Part shown: positions 21,350 through 31,827 of the stretch, piece after piece
Numbering within the stretch: position 1 is the first letter of the stretch
Layout of the letters: each line of letters starts with the position of its first letter
Position numbers and translations under genes: made by a program
Notes under the pieces: model-generated
The model's database searches: none
The model's input: the letters and a program-made list of their open reading frames with translations, nothing else
What the model was told of the DNA's origin: nothing
Source of the DNA: an uncultured Bacilli bacterium
GTDB lineage: Bacteria > Bacillota_I > Bacilli_A > RF39 > UBA660
Assembly: GCA_944358225.1 (NCBI GenBank)
Contig: CALVQP010000002.1
Location: 1 to 33,999, forward strand
Direction of reading: 5' to 3'
Length of the DNA: 33,999 bases

Positions 21350-21697
21350 TCCAACAAAAAAAATGACAATAATGTTAGTTTAAATGATTCAATTGGTTAT
21401 GATAAAGAAGGAAACGAAATTAACTTAATTGACGTAATTAAAGATGATAACCAAGATATATTATCAACAATTCATAATCAACATAATATTAATCTTTTAA
21501 ATAAATATTTAAAATTATTAACTCCCCGGGAAAAAGAAATAATAATAAAAAGGTATGGCTTAAACAACCAAGAAGAACAAACTCAAAAAGAAATAGCTGC
21601 CGATTTAAAAATATCTCGCAGCTACGTTTCACGTATTGAAAAAAGAGCTTTAACAAAAATTTTAAAAGAATTTATTAAAAGCAAAAATGAAATCTAA
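21330..21697 (+). CDS. sigK: sigK 3' segment (sigma regions 3-4)
   Basis: The C-terminal 122 residues of sigma-K. EILMFFRSNKKNDNNVSLND and SIGYDKEGNEINLIDVIKDD are followed by region 4 with TPREKEIIIKRYGLNNQEEQ and the DNA-recognition helix QKEIAADLKISRSYVSRIEK. It has no start codon of its own after the junction; an upstream in-frame GTG (21314) lies inside the recombinase gene and has no ribosome binding site. It is meant to be read only after the element is removed, as a fusion with codons 1-109 at 11991-12318. The stop TAA overlaps the stop of the convergent surface-protein gene. The sequence shows no decay, which argues that rearrangement still happens. Confidence 0.93.
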
Positions 21698-22947
21698 TAA
21701 TATACTACATATGGATCATCAGCCGTACCACTACCTGTAGTTTTAAGGCTAGCTTTTAAATTTATAACCGGATACACCATTGGTGTCAAATCAGCTGCTG
21801 AACGTTGAGAATATCTAGAAGAAACTCCTGTTGTAACAAAATAAACTTGACTAGCTGTAGCTGGAGTCATCGTCCATTCAATTTTTTCCTTATATAAAAA
21901 GCCATTTCCTGCTCCACTTAAATAGAACTCATTAAATGTCATAAGACCAACATTTAATTTTAAAGGAGTAACATTACACAAAAAATTAGTCGTTGTACTC
22001 GTTACTTTATTAGAAGTATCATTACAAAAATCACTTTCTAAAGCGATATAATTTGCCAATTTACTTTTATTATCTTTATACCATTTATTCAAAAATGAAG
22101 AAGCATCATAAGCATATGTTGAACTCGCATTATATATTGATGATCCCGTATTATTAAAAGTTGCCTTAGTACTACCATTTACAGTTACCGGTTCATCTAA
22201 AGTAACTCTTACAGTTCTATCTTCATTAATCCTTATTATTCGAAAATTTAAATCCCCTATTTTTAAATAATTGTTTGGTTCTCCCTTAAAATAATAAGTT
22301 TCTTTATTATCATTACCAGTTCCTACAAATAAACCATTTGTTGCTGTACTAGGTTTATCATATAAAGTATCCAAATTATTATCAAATAATATTTTATTAG
22401 CTAAATATTCTTGATTAAATTCCACCGTAATTTTATTTTTAAAAATAGTATTTTCTTGTTGATTATTTCGTACATTCGAATCCATCCAAGATTTAAAACT
22501 AATATTAACTGTTTTTCCCGCCTCTATTATACCACTACCAACATTATAGGCACGTAAAGCATTATCCACAGTTGAACTAGAAACCGGATTGGAAGTTAAT
22601 AAAGTAACTTCATCATTAACAGCAATTTTAATTGCACTATCACTAGTAGTACTACCACTTAAAATATTTAAATTAACTGTATAGGGTAATGTTTGAGAAC
22701 AGTTATTTTTTATTGATAAAACATATGGATCAGTTTTAAGACCATCACTATCACTCATTGGTACTCTACTTTCTAAACTAATTCCTTCAGTATTTTCTGA
22801 ATAAGTAACGTTATAACATGCTGCTACAAAATTATTAAATTCATCTTGCTTAGTTGTATACATCAAATAAGCATAAGAAAAGGCTACAATTAAAATAATT
22901 GCTATAATTGATAAACTAAAAATAAAAAGCATTTTTTTATTTTTCAT
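21694..22947 (-). CDS. Surface-anchored/secreted protein with N-terminal membrane anchor
   Basis: About 417 residues. An N-terminal hydrophobic segment (about residues 7-27, LFIFSLSIIAIILIVAFSYA) anchors or exports it. The extracellular part is Ser/Thr/Asn-rich, with paired cysteines (for example FCNDTSN and NFLCNV) and a C-terminal block YPVINLKASLKTTGSGTADD that ends in PYVVYY. I recognise that last pattern as common in large families of surface proteins of gut Bacilli, but it gives no function. ATG 22947 is preferred because GAGGT lies eight bases upstream; two earlier ATGs (22962, 22953) overlap that site. It has no LPxTG motif. Its stop overlaps sigK by 4 bases. Confidence 0.7.
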   Translation of the reverse strand: MKNKKMLFIFSLSIIAIILIVAFSYAYLMYTTKQDEFNNFVAACYNVTYSENTEGISLESRVPMSDSDGLKTDPYVLSIKNNCSQTLPYTVNLNILSGSTTSDSAIKIAVNDEVTLLTSNPVSSSTVDNALRAYNVGSGIIEAGKTVNISFKSWMDSNVRNNQQENTIFKNKITVEFNQEYLANKILFDNNLDTLYDKPSTATNGLFVGTGNDNKETYYFKGEPNNYLKIGDLNFRIIRINEDRTVRVTLDEPVTVNGSTKATFNNTGSSIYNASSTYAYDASSFLNKWYKDNKSKLANYIALESDFCNDTSNKVTSTTTNFLCNVTPLKLNVGLMTFNEFYLSGAGNGFLYKEKIEWTMTPATASQVYFVTTGVSSRYSQRSAADLTPMVYPVINLKASLKTTGSGTADDPYVVYY

Positions 22948-23005
22948 AATCATCAACCTCATACTATAATAAGTTTAGCAAAATAACTATTTATATTCAA
23001 GCAAA

Positions 23006-23034
23006 AAGAAGAAACACACTAACCGTTTCTTCTT
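23006..23034 (-). terminator. Terminator hairpin upstream of the surface-protein gene
   Basis: AAGAAGAAAC (23006-23015), a nine-base loop and GTTTCTTCTT (23025-23034) form a perfect 10-bp stem. On the minus strand it is followed by five T. It ends transcripts from the YihY operon before the surface-protein gene. Confidence 0.8.
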
Positions 23035-23091
23035 CTAAGTATTATCCCCTTATATAAAGTAAGTACCTCAAATACTTTTTATATTCGGGTT

Positions 23092-23123
23092 AAAGTACAC
23101 AAATAATACTCGTGTGTACCTTT
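23092..23123. other. Second hairpin downstream of the YihY gene
   Basis: GTACACA (23095-23101) and TGTGTAC (23113-23119) pair exactly, extended by AAA/TTT with one bulged C. It lacks a T run on either strand, so it may be an mRNA 3' stabilising stem or a regulatory element rather than a second terminator. Confidence 0.5.
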
Positions 23124-23136
23124 ATAGTATTAATAA

Positions 23137-23979
23137 TTATTTCAATTTTATTTGACTAGTTTTTTCCAATTTTTCTTCCTCATTATGGTAATTTAAGCAC
23201 ATCCCTATTACAAATATATAAGCTAATAAATACACCCATAACATCAAAATAATAATATTAGCTAAACCACCGTAAAATAAATCATATCTAGCAAAATGAG
23301 TTATATAATAAGAATAAATTGCCGTACTAATTATCCATAAAATCGAAGTAAAAAGTGCTCCATAAGTTGTATAACTACTTGATCTTCTCCGATCCGGAGC
23401 CATTGTGTAAATAATTTTAATAAACATAAATATAATAAACCATGATATCGGGCCCTTCAAAAAACTTAGTAATTTTTCTATTCGTAACGTAATAGTAGCA
23501 TTTATATCAATATATTTAAATAATTCGATAATTTTATTTCCAAATACCGGAACTAATAAAATAAAAACAAACAAAGTAACAATAAACATTGTCATAATTA
23601 TAGCTTTTACTCGTCTTCTTAAATAACTACCATTAGACGTACCATCAATGGCATTAGCAGTAACAATCATTGAATCAGCCCCATTAGAAGCTATAAAAAA
23701 ACCAATAATTAGCGACACAAAAAACTTTATTCCTACATCATTTTTTTGCACAATTGGTAAGATTAACTGGGCAATATCTTTAGAAAAAGCCTTTTCTAAA
23801 AAATCTGCTATAAAATTAATCGATACATTAAAAAAAGAAGCTCCATAACTAATTAATGTAGCTATTGGAACAACAGAAAGCACAAAGAAAAAAGCAAGCT
23901 GTCCCGGTAATATAGACATCTCGGGCCTTTTTAAAGTTTTTAAAAACTTTTTATAAAAAGACTTAAATCTTCTTTTCAT
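23137..23979 (-). CDS. YihY/BrkB-family inner-membrane protein
   Basis: About 280 residues with six membrane segments and family landmarks: PGQLAFFFVLSVVPIATLIS near the N-terminus, IASNGADSMIVTANAIDGTS, RRRVKAIIMTMFIVTLFVFI, a YTMAPDRRRS turn and YGGLANIIILMLWVYLLAYI. The YihY/BrkB family (once called RNase BN) is widespread and of uncertain function, possibly transport. ATG 23979 is chosen over one at 24033: it lies just after GGTGAGG, and the gene then overlaps the SBP-GGDEF gene by 17 bases rather than 71. The overlap implies translational coupling. The tail (HNEEEKLEKTSQIKLK) is charged and cytoplasmic. Confidence 0.9.
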   Translation of the reverse strand: MKRRFKSFYKKFLKTLKRPEMSILPGQLAFFFVLSVVPIATLISYGASFFNVSINFIADFLEKAFSKDIAQLILPIVQKNDVGIKFFVSLIIGFFIASNGADSMIVTANAIDGTSNGSYLRRRVKAIIMTMFIVTLFVFILLVPVFGNKIIELFKYIDINATITLRIEKLLSFLKGPISWFIIFMFIKIIYTMAPDRRRSSSYTTYGALFTSILWIISTAIYSYYITHFARYDLFYGGLANIIILMLWVYLLAYIFVIGMCLNYHNEEEKLEKTSQIKLK

Positions 23980-26002
23980 TTTCCTCACCAGCCATTGCAT
24001 TTTTCTTTTCTTTAACTGCCAAGGTTGCTTCATTTATAGCATCTTCTAATAATTTAATATCATCAGTAATGCTACTACTTGCCATAATAGCCCCATATTC
24101 ATACGGTAACTTTTTAAATTCTTTAGTTAATTTACGCATATAAGAAGCAACTTGCTTTTCATTATATCCTACTAAATAAACCAAAAATTCTGTTCCATCA
24201 GTTCGCATAATATCAGTATTATCAAGCTGTGTTTTAATTAAAATATTAGCAGCAGCCTTAATTTGTTTGTCGCCTTCTTCATAACCATAAGTATCATTTA
24301 TATATTGGATATTACTTATATCTATTACTATTGTTACTTGCGGATAAATAGTATTTTTATTCCAATGATCAATATTTTCATTTAAATAATTTCTGTTTTT
24401 TAAAGAAGTCAACTGATCAATAAACTTCATTTTATCTTCTCGTTTGATTCTCTTAGCAATCTTCACTTTTTTAGAAGCTTTATAAATAATAATACCAATA
24501 ATAATACCGCCAAATACTAAATATAAAATATATGAAGCAATAGTTCCTAAAAGCGTCCCATTTTTTTGAACAACTTCATTAGAATATAATCCCTCATTAA
24601 TAACTTCCGTAGGATCTAAAGTATTAATATATTTAACGAACAATCTATTAAATGTACTATTGGTATTCGCAGCAAAATTATAAGTACTATCAATTACCCC
24701 AGTGTATCTACTAGAATAATTTTTTAATTCTTTATTTTGTAAAGCTAAATAATTATTATGATCTAAAACTAATATTTTTTCTTTTTTTGTTAGTTTTTTT
24801 AATTCTTTATTATTTTTAAAAGTTTCTAAATCATATGATTTTAAATACTGCTCTAATACACTATCTTCTAAAACGCTAATTCTTTCATTTTTCAAAGAAG
24901 TTAAACTATTTATAACCATATTATTGTCTTTTTTAACTAAAACATCATACTTTACATTAAATAAAGTTTTTATAGTATCATAATCACTTTTTATATTATA
25001 AAAATCAAAATACATATCAATATCTTTTTTATTTATAGCTTTCATTAAAGCATCTTTACTTTTATATCGTGTATAAGAAATATCAATGCTAGCAAACTGT
25101 TTAAATCTATCTAGTAAAACATTTGTAATTCCGCCATAGTTAGACCCAGCTACTACTTCGTAAGGAGCGTTAGCAATAAATCCATAATTATAAGTTTTAC
25201 TGCGCAAGCGATCTTTTTGTTCATCACTTACTTCTAATTCTTCTGTAAAAAAAGTAAACAGTTCTTGATTATAATGATTTAAAAAATTTTTTAAAGTCCA
25301 ATTATTATAATATTTTTCTACAATGGATGCAAATTTCTCATCGGCAATATTTATATAAATTGTATAATATTGTGGTATATCTGATAAATGAAAATTAATA
25401 TAATTATCATCTTGTAAATAAACCTCTAAATATTCATTTAAAGGAACCAAAATATAATCTATTTCTTCTTGTTCATCAAAAGCATTTATTAACTTTTCTT
25501 TTTCATCATATTGTCTAAAACTCCCACCATTTATCTCGTTTAAAAAAGTTGTAACATGCGAAAGATCACGACTCAAAACACCAACTTTACGATTAGCCAA
25601 ATCCGCAATATTTTTAAGAGAAACATCTTTTTTTCCTATTAGTACATAATGATCTTTATATATTAGTAAATCATTGTCACTGAGCTCATTAGTTACTCTA
25701 AAAGAAATCCCTTCACCTGATTCGTCACCAGTGTAAGTATTAGGATTAATAGTTAAACCATATTCATTAGAAAAATCGGTAATAAAATCATAAAATACTC
25801 CTACACCATCATTAGCAAATATGTTAGTATTATTTTTTATCCCCATGTTTAAAACAATTTTATTGTTATTATTTATCCATTGTTTTTCTAAAATAGTAAG
25901 CTTATTATCATCTTTTAAAACATTTAGTAATATTATAGTTCCTACTATTAATAAAATTAAAATTATACCCCCAATTATTATTTTAGTTTTATTTCTTTTC
26001 AT
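23963..26002 (-). CDS. Membrane sensor: two SBP-like extracellular domains and a degenerate GGDEF domain
   Basis: A 679-residue protein. Membrane segment 1 (about residues 8-28) is followed by two type-3 solute-binding-protein-like domains (about 48-250, with SLKNIADLANRKVGVLSRDL; and about 265-470, with YNYGFIANAPYEVVAG and SLKNERISVLEDSVLEQYLK). Membrane segment 2 is at about 486-508, then a GGDEF domain (DQLTSLKNRNYLNENI, VTIVIDISNIQYINDTYGYE). The signature loop, normally GGDEF/GGEEF, is DGTEF (602-606): the first Gly and the catalytic acid are changed. The protein probably senses a small molecule outside but is unlikely to make c-di-GMP well. It is the middle gene of an operon with the 157-residue protein and YihY. 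Confidence 0.85.
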   Translation of the reverse strand: MKRNKTKIIIGGIILILLIVGTIILLNVLKDDNKLTILEKQWINNNNKIVLNMGIKNNTNIFANDGVGVFYDFITDFSNEYGLTINPNTYTGDESGEGISFRVTNELSDNDLLIYKDHYVLIGKKDVSLKNIADLANRKVGVLSRDLSHVTTFLNEINGGSFRQYDEKEKLINAFDEQEEIDYILVPLNEYLEVYLQDDNYINFHLSDIPQYYTIYINIADEKFASIVEKYYNNWTLKNFLNHYNQELFTFFTEELEVSDEQKDRLRSKTYNYGFIANAPYEVVAGSNYGGITNVLLDRFKQFASIDISYTRYKSKDALMKAINKKDIDMYFDFYNIKSDYDTIKTLFNVKYDVLVKKDNNMVINSLTSLKNERISVLEDSVLEQYLKSYDLETFKNNKELKKLTKKEKILVLDHNNYLALQNKELKNYSSRYTGVIDSTYNFAANTNSTFNRLFVKYINTLDPTEVINEGLYSNEVVQKNGTLLGTIASYILYLVFGGIIIGIIIYKASKKVKIAKRIKREDKMKFIDQLTSLKNRNYLNENIDHWNKNTIYPQVTIVIDISNIQYINDTYGYEEGDKQIKAAANILIKTQLDNTDIMRTDGTEFLVYLVGYNEKQVASYMRKLTKEFKKLPYEYGAIMASSSITDDIKLLEDAINEATLAVKEKKNAMAGEENEKKI

Positions 26003-26011
26003 AATCCATTC

Positions 26012-26485
26012 CTACTCTTGTGCCACTGGAGTATTGTTATTCCATACAATATTCGTTCCATTGACATTCTTAGCTCCCATTATAGTAAATCCCTCAGAAC
26101 TATCAGTACTCTCACAATTTAAAATAAATTCTATATCATAATATCCCATCTGCTTTTCACTAAATTTTTCTAGTACTGTTACAGCCTTACCTTGAGCTTC
26201 AACTAAAGAAATTCCAGTATTAAATTCCATTTTTACATAAATAGTTCTTACACTTACTCTAACACTAGCTTCTTTTATAACTTCATCACTTTCTAATGAA
26301 GATACTATTTCTTCTTTTAATTCATCGCTTACTTCATACTTTTCTACATCTTCTAAACGATCTCCATAAGCACTCCCGCCAAAGAAAAATGACTTAAACA
26401 AAACAGCTAACATAAGTATCACACAAATAATAACAATAATCATTAATATTGAAAATACTCTATTTTCTTTATAAAATTTTTTCAT
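26012..26485 (-). CDS. Single-pass membrane protein of unknown function
   Basis: A 157-residue protein with one N-terminal membrane segment (about residues 11-33, FSILMIIVIICVILMLAVLF) and an extracellular domain of about 120 residues with a beta-rich region (EASVRVSVRTIYVKMEFNTG), ending in NGTNIVWNNNTPVAQE. I do not recognise a family. It is the first gene of a three-gene operon, nine bases upstream of the SBP-GGDEF sensor gene, with AAGGAAGG before its ATG and a strong promoter. Context suggests a partner or accessory of the sensor at the cell surface. Confidence 0.65.
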   Translation of the reverse strand: MKKFYKENRVFSILMIIVIICVILMLAVLFKSFFFGGSAYGDRLEDVEKYEVSDELKEEIVSSLESDEVIKEASVRVSVRTIYVKMEFNTGISLVEAQGKAVTVLEKFSEKQMGYYDIEFILNCESTDSSEGFTIMGAKNVNGTNIVWNNNTPVAQE

Positions 26486-26534
26486 AAATTAACCTTCCTT
26501 TTTACATTCACATCCATTTAAATATTTCTACATC

Positions 26535-26563
26535 ATTATAGCACGTATATTATAAGATGTAAA
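26535..26563 (-). promoter_or_regulatory. Sigma-A promoter of the 157-aa / SBP-GGDEF / YihY operon
   Basis: On the minus strand TTTACA (26558-26563), 17 bases and TATAAT (26535-26540). It lies between the ligA stop and the first gene of the operon, so the operon is transcribed separately from pcrA-ligA. Confidence 0.8.
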
Positions 26564-26583
26564 TTGATGCATTTTTAAGAAAA

Positions 26584-29303
<2,720 letters not shown>

Positions 29304-29313
29304 AATTACAATC

Positions 29314-31398
29314 CTACATTTTTTTTAAACTTTTATGATTTTTAAGTAATTTTTTTACGCCATAGTTTCTCGCAAAAGCAACACTTACAAAAGATTCCTC
29401 TAATTTAACAACTACACCATGGCCATAAATCGTATGCATAACATTATCACCGACTTTATAATTATTATCATTATCAGTATCATAATACATTTCTTTATTT
29501 ATTTTCCTTTTTTCTTCCATCATCGGATTTTCTATATCAATTAAATTCTCATCAATTTCTTTGATAAAACGGCTTGGCATATTCATACTATCTTTACCAT
29601 AAAGCATTCTTCTTTTAGCATTAGAAATAAATAATTGTTTTTTAGCTCTCGTAATTCCCACATAACATAATCTACGTTCTTCTTCTAAACCATTTTCTTC
29701 CATTAAAGAATTCGTGTGTGGAAATATTCCTTCTTCCATACCCACTAAAAAAACCACTTCGAATTCTAACCCCTTTGCACTGTGAATTGTCATTAAAGTT
29801 ACTTCATCATTACTTTCTTTATGTTCACTAATATCAGCAATCAAACTTATCTCTTCTAAAAAATCTCCTAAATTAACACTGCCCGTTCTTTCCTCAAAAG
29901 AAGCAGTAATACTTTTAAATTCCATCAAGTTTTCTAATCTTAATTCTGCTTCCAAAGTTTTAATACTCTCCAAATCTTGTCTCATTCCCGATTTTTCTAA
30001 AATCAATTCTATTAATTCTGTTAATGATAAATTATTAGCTTCCTCAGTTAAATTTAGGATCAACTTTTTAAATTCTAATTCTTTCCCTTTACTAATTGCT
30101 TCAAACATACTCATACCTTGTTGCAATGCTTCTTTTTCTAATTTATCAATCGTTGTTTGACCAATTCCTCTTTTAGGCACGTTAATTACTCGCCTTAAAC
30201 TAATCTCATCTTGATGATTTAAAATTAAACGTAAATAAGCAATTAAATCCTTAATTTCTTTTCGAGCATAGAAATAATAGCTTCCCACTACTTTATAAGG
30301 AATATTTTCTTTTAAAAATTGTTCTTCAATTACACGTGCCTGTCCATTGGTTCGATATAACACCCCAATGTTATTATAAGAAAAACCTTCTTGCTTTAGC
30401 TTATTAATATGATCAATTACCTGTTTAATTTCATGTTTTTCATCATAAGCACGCATATATTTAATATTTATGCCCTTTCCTAAATCACTAAATAATTCCA
30501 CATCTTTACGTTCCTTATTATTTTTTATCACACTATTAGCAGCATCTAAAATAGTTTTCGTACTCCGATAATTCTGATTTAAGGTAATAACAGTAGCATC
30601 TTTATAATCTTTCTCAAAATTTAAAATATTTTTATAATTAGACCCTCTAAAGGCATATATTGCTTGATTAGAATCCCCTACTACAAATATATTTTTATAT
30701 TTTTTAGCAAGCATTTTACTTAATTTATATTGTACTTCATTAGTGTCTTGATACTCATCTATTAAAATATACGGAAATTTATCTTGATAATATTCTAATA
30801 CCTGTGGATGATGAGTAAATAAATCCACAGGAAGTTTTAACAAATCATCAAAATCTACTGAATTATTTATCCTTAATTTATCTATATAGGCATAATAAAT
30901 TTCTTTAGCCACTTTTTCGGCTGGAGTATTAAAAAATTGATCTATTTGACTATCATTAAGCATCTCATTTTTAATAAAACTAATCCTATTTTTAATATAA
31001 GAAGGACTATATATTTTCGGATCATAACCCTTATCTTTTAATAATTTTCTAATGATACTCGTTACATCATCGGAATCTAAAATCGTAAAATTATTATCTA
31101 ATCCTAAAGTGCTATAATTTTCTCTAATAATTCTAATTCCCAAAGAGTGAAATGTTCCTACAAAAGCCTTATGATCGGGTACTAACACTTCCAATCTTTC
31201 TCTCATTTCTCTTGCTGCTTTATTAGTAAATGTAATAGCTAATATCTTATAAGAAGGAATACCACTTTGAATCAAATAAGCAATTCTTGTTGTTAATACC
31301 CTTGTTTTGCCACTTCCAGCACCGGCTATTACTAAACATGGTCCTTCTTTATGATTAACTGCCTTTAATTGATTTTCATTTAATGTTTCTAAATTCAT
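29314..31398 (-). CDS. pcrA: PcrA/UvrD-type ATP-dependent DNA helicase
   Basis: A 694-residue superfamily 1A 3'-5' helicase acting in repair, in replication-transcription conflict and in plasmid replication. Walker A is AGAGSGKT (residues 25-32). Also seen are TFTNKAAREMRERL, GTFHSLGIRII, the DEYQDTNEVQ box, VVGDSNQAIYAFRGS, LNQNYRST, VTLMTIHSAKGLEFEVVFL and RRLCYVGITRAKK. The C-terminal Tudor-like domain is intact (VGDNVMHTIYGHGVVVKLEE), which in PcrA contacts RNA polymerase. It heads an operon with the 243-residue gene and ligA. A TATACT lies about 35 bases upstream of the ATG with a weak -35. It is also the likely host helicase for a RepL-type replicon. Confidence 0.97.
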   Translation of the reverse strand: MNLETLNENQLKAVNHKEGPCLVIAGAGSGKTRVLTTRIAYLIQSGIPSYKILAITFTNKAAREMRERLEVLVPDHKAFVGTFHSLGIRIIRENYSTLGLDNNFTILDSDDVTSIIRKLLKDKGYDPKIYSPSYIKNRISFIKNEMLNDSQIDQFFNTPAEKVAKEIYYAYIDKLRINNSVDFDDLLKLPVDLFTHHPQVLEYYQDKFPYILIDEYQDTNEVQYKLSKMLAKKYKNIFVVGDSNQAIYAFRGSNYKNILNFEKDYKDATVITLNQNYRSTKTILDAANSVIKNNKERKDVELFSDLGKGINIKYMRAYDEKHEIKQVIDHINKLKQEGFSYNNIGVLYRTNGQARVIEEQFLKENIPYKVVGSYYFYARKEIKDLIAYLRLILNHQDEISLRRVINVPKRGIGQTTIDKLEKEALQQGMSMFEAISKGKELEFKKLILNLTEEANNLSLTELIELILEKSGMRQDLESIKTLEAELRLENLMEFKSITASFEERTGSVNLGDFLEEISLIADISEHKESNDEVTLMTIHSAKGLEFEVVFLVGMEEGIFPHTNSLMEENGLEEERRLCYVGITRAKKQLFISNAKRRMLYGKDSMNMPSRFIKEIDENLIDIENPMMEEKRKINKEMYYDTDNDNNYKVGDNVMHTIYGHGVVVKLEESFVSVAFARNYGVKKLLKNHKSLKKM

Positions 31399-31508
31399 TC
31401 TACCAAATCCTAACCTTATTTAAGTATATCAAAATTACTTCTAATATTAAATCCTTTTTTATATATCTCACAGCCAAAAACAAACTTTTGTACGCTAATA
31501 AAGCGGTT

Positions 31509-31530
31509 AAAAAAGTACTTTAACAGTACT
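31509..31530 (-). terminator. Terminator of the 608-aa / 95-aa gene pair
   Basis: AGTACT (31514-31519) and AGTACT (31525-31530) pair around a five-base loop. On the minus strand the stem is followed by a T run. It lies directly after the 95-residue protein stop and upstream of the pcrA promoter region. Confidence 0.75.
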
Positions 31531-31816
31531 ATAAAAATTCGACAACATCAATATTAGAATTTAATTTTTCTAATAATGAATTTTTTTCATATTTAGTAAA
31601 AATCTTTTGAAATTTTGAAGGATCCATTAAAAACAAACGACTATAATTAATATATATTTGTTTATAATTATCAATTCCATATTCTTGCAAAAACTTCAAA
31701 TTATGAATTACTAAATCCTTAGCACTAATAAGCTCTTTAATTAATAAATCGGTAACATTATTTTCAGCTTGTTTAATTTCATCTTCGCTAAAATTCAATT
31801 CTTCTAAAAAGTTCAT
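31529..31816 (-). CDS. Small helical protein of unknown function, linked to the 608-aa protein
   Basis: A 95-residue acidic helical protein (SEDEIKQAENNVTDLLIKEL, NLKFLQEYGIDNYKQIYINY, SRLFLMDPSKFQKIFTKYEK). The module L-K-F-L-x-x-Y-G-I, about 14 residues, then a P-containing turn and a second helix, recalls the VKTIKKYGYEVNDMLIAKNP segment of the adjacent 608-residue protein, so the two may share a repeat fold. It starts 11 bases after that gene ends and has its own terminator. It is not assigned to a family. Confidence 0.6.
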   Translation of the reverse strand: MNFLEELNFSEDEIKQAENNVTDLLIKELISAKDLVIHNLKFLQEYGIDNYKQIYINYSRLFLMDPSKFQKIFTKYEKNSLLEKLNSNIDVVEFL

Positions 31817-31827
31817 TTTATTCCTCC

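Noticed and set aside
11991..21697. sigK as an ordinary pseudogene, or an insertion sequence or intron inside it
   Set aside because: Both halves are undamaged and rejoin in frame at a shared AATG. The insert carries a large serine recombinase and no transposase, terminal inverted repeats of IS type or intron-encoded reverse transcriptase.
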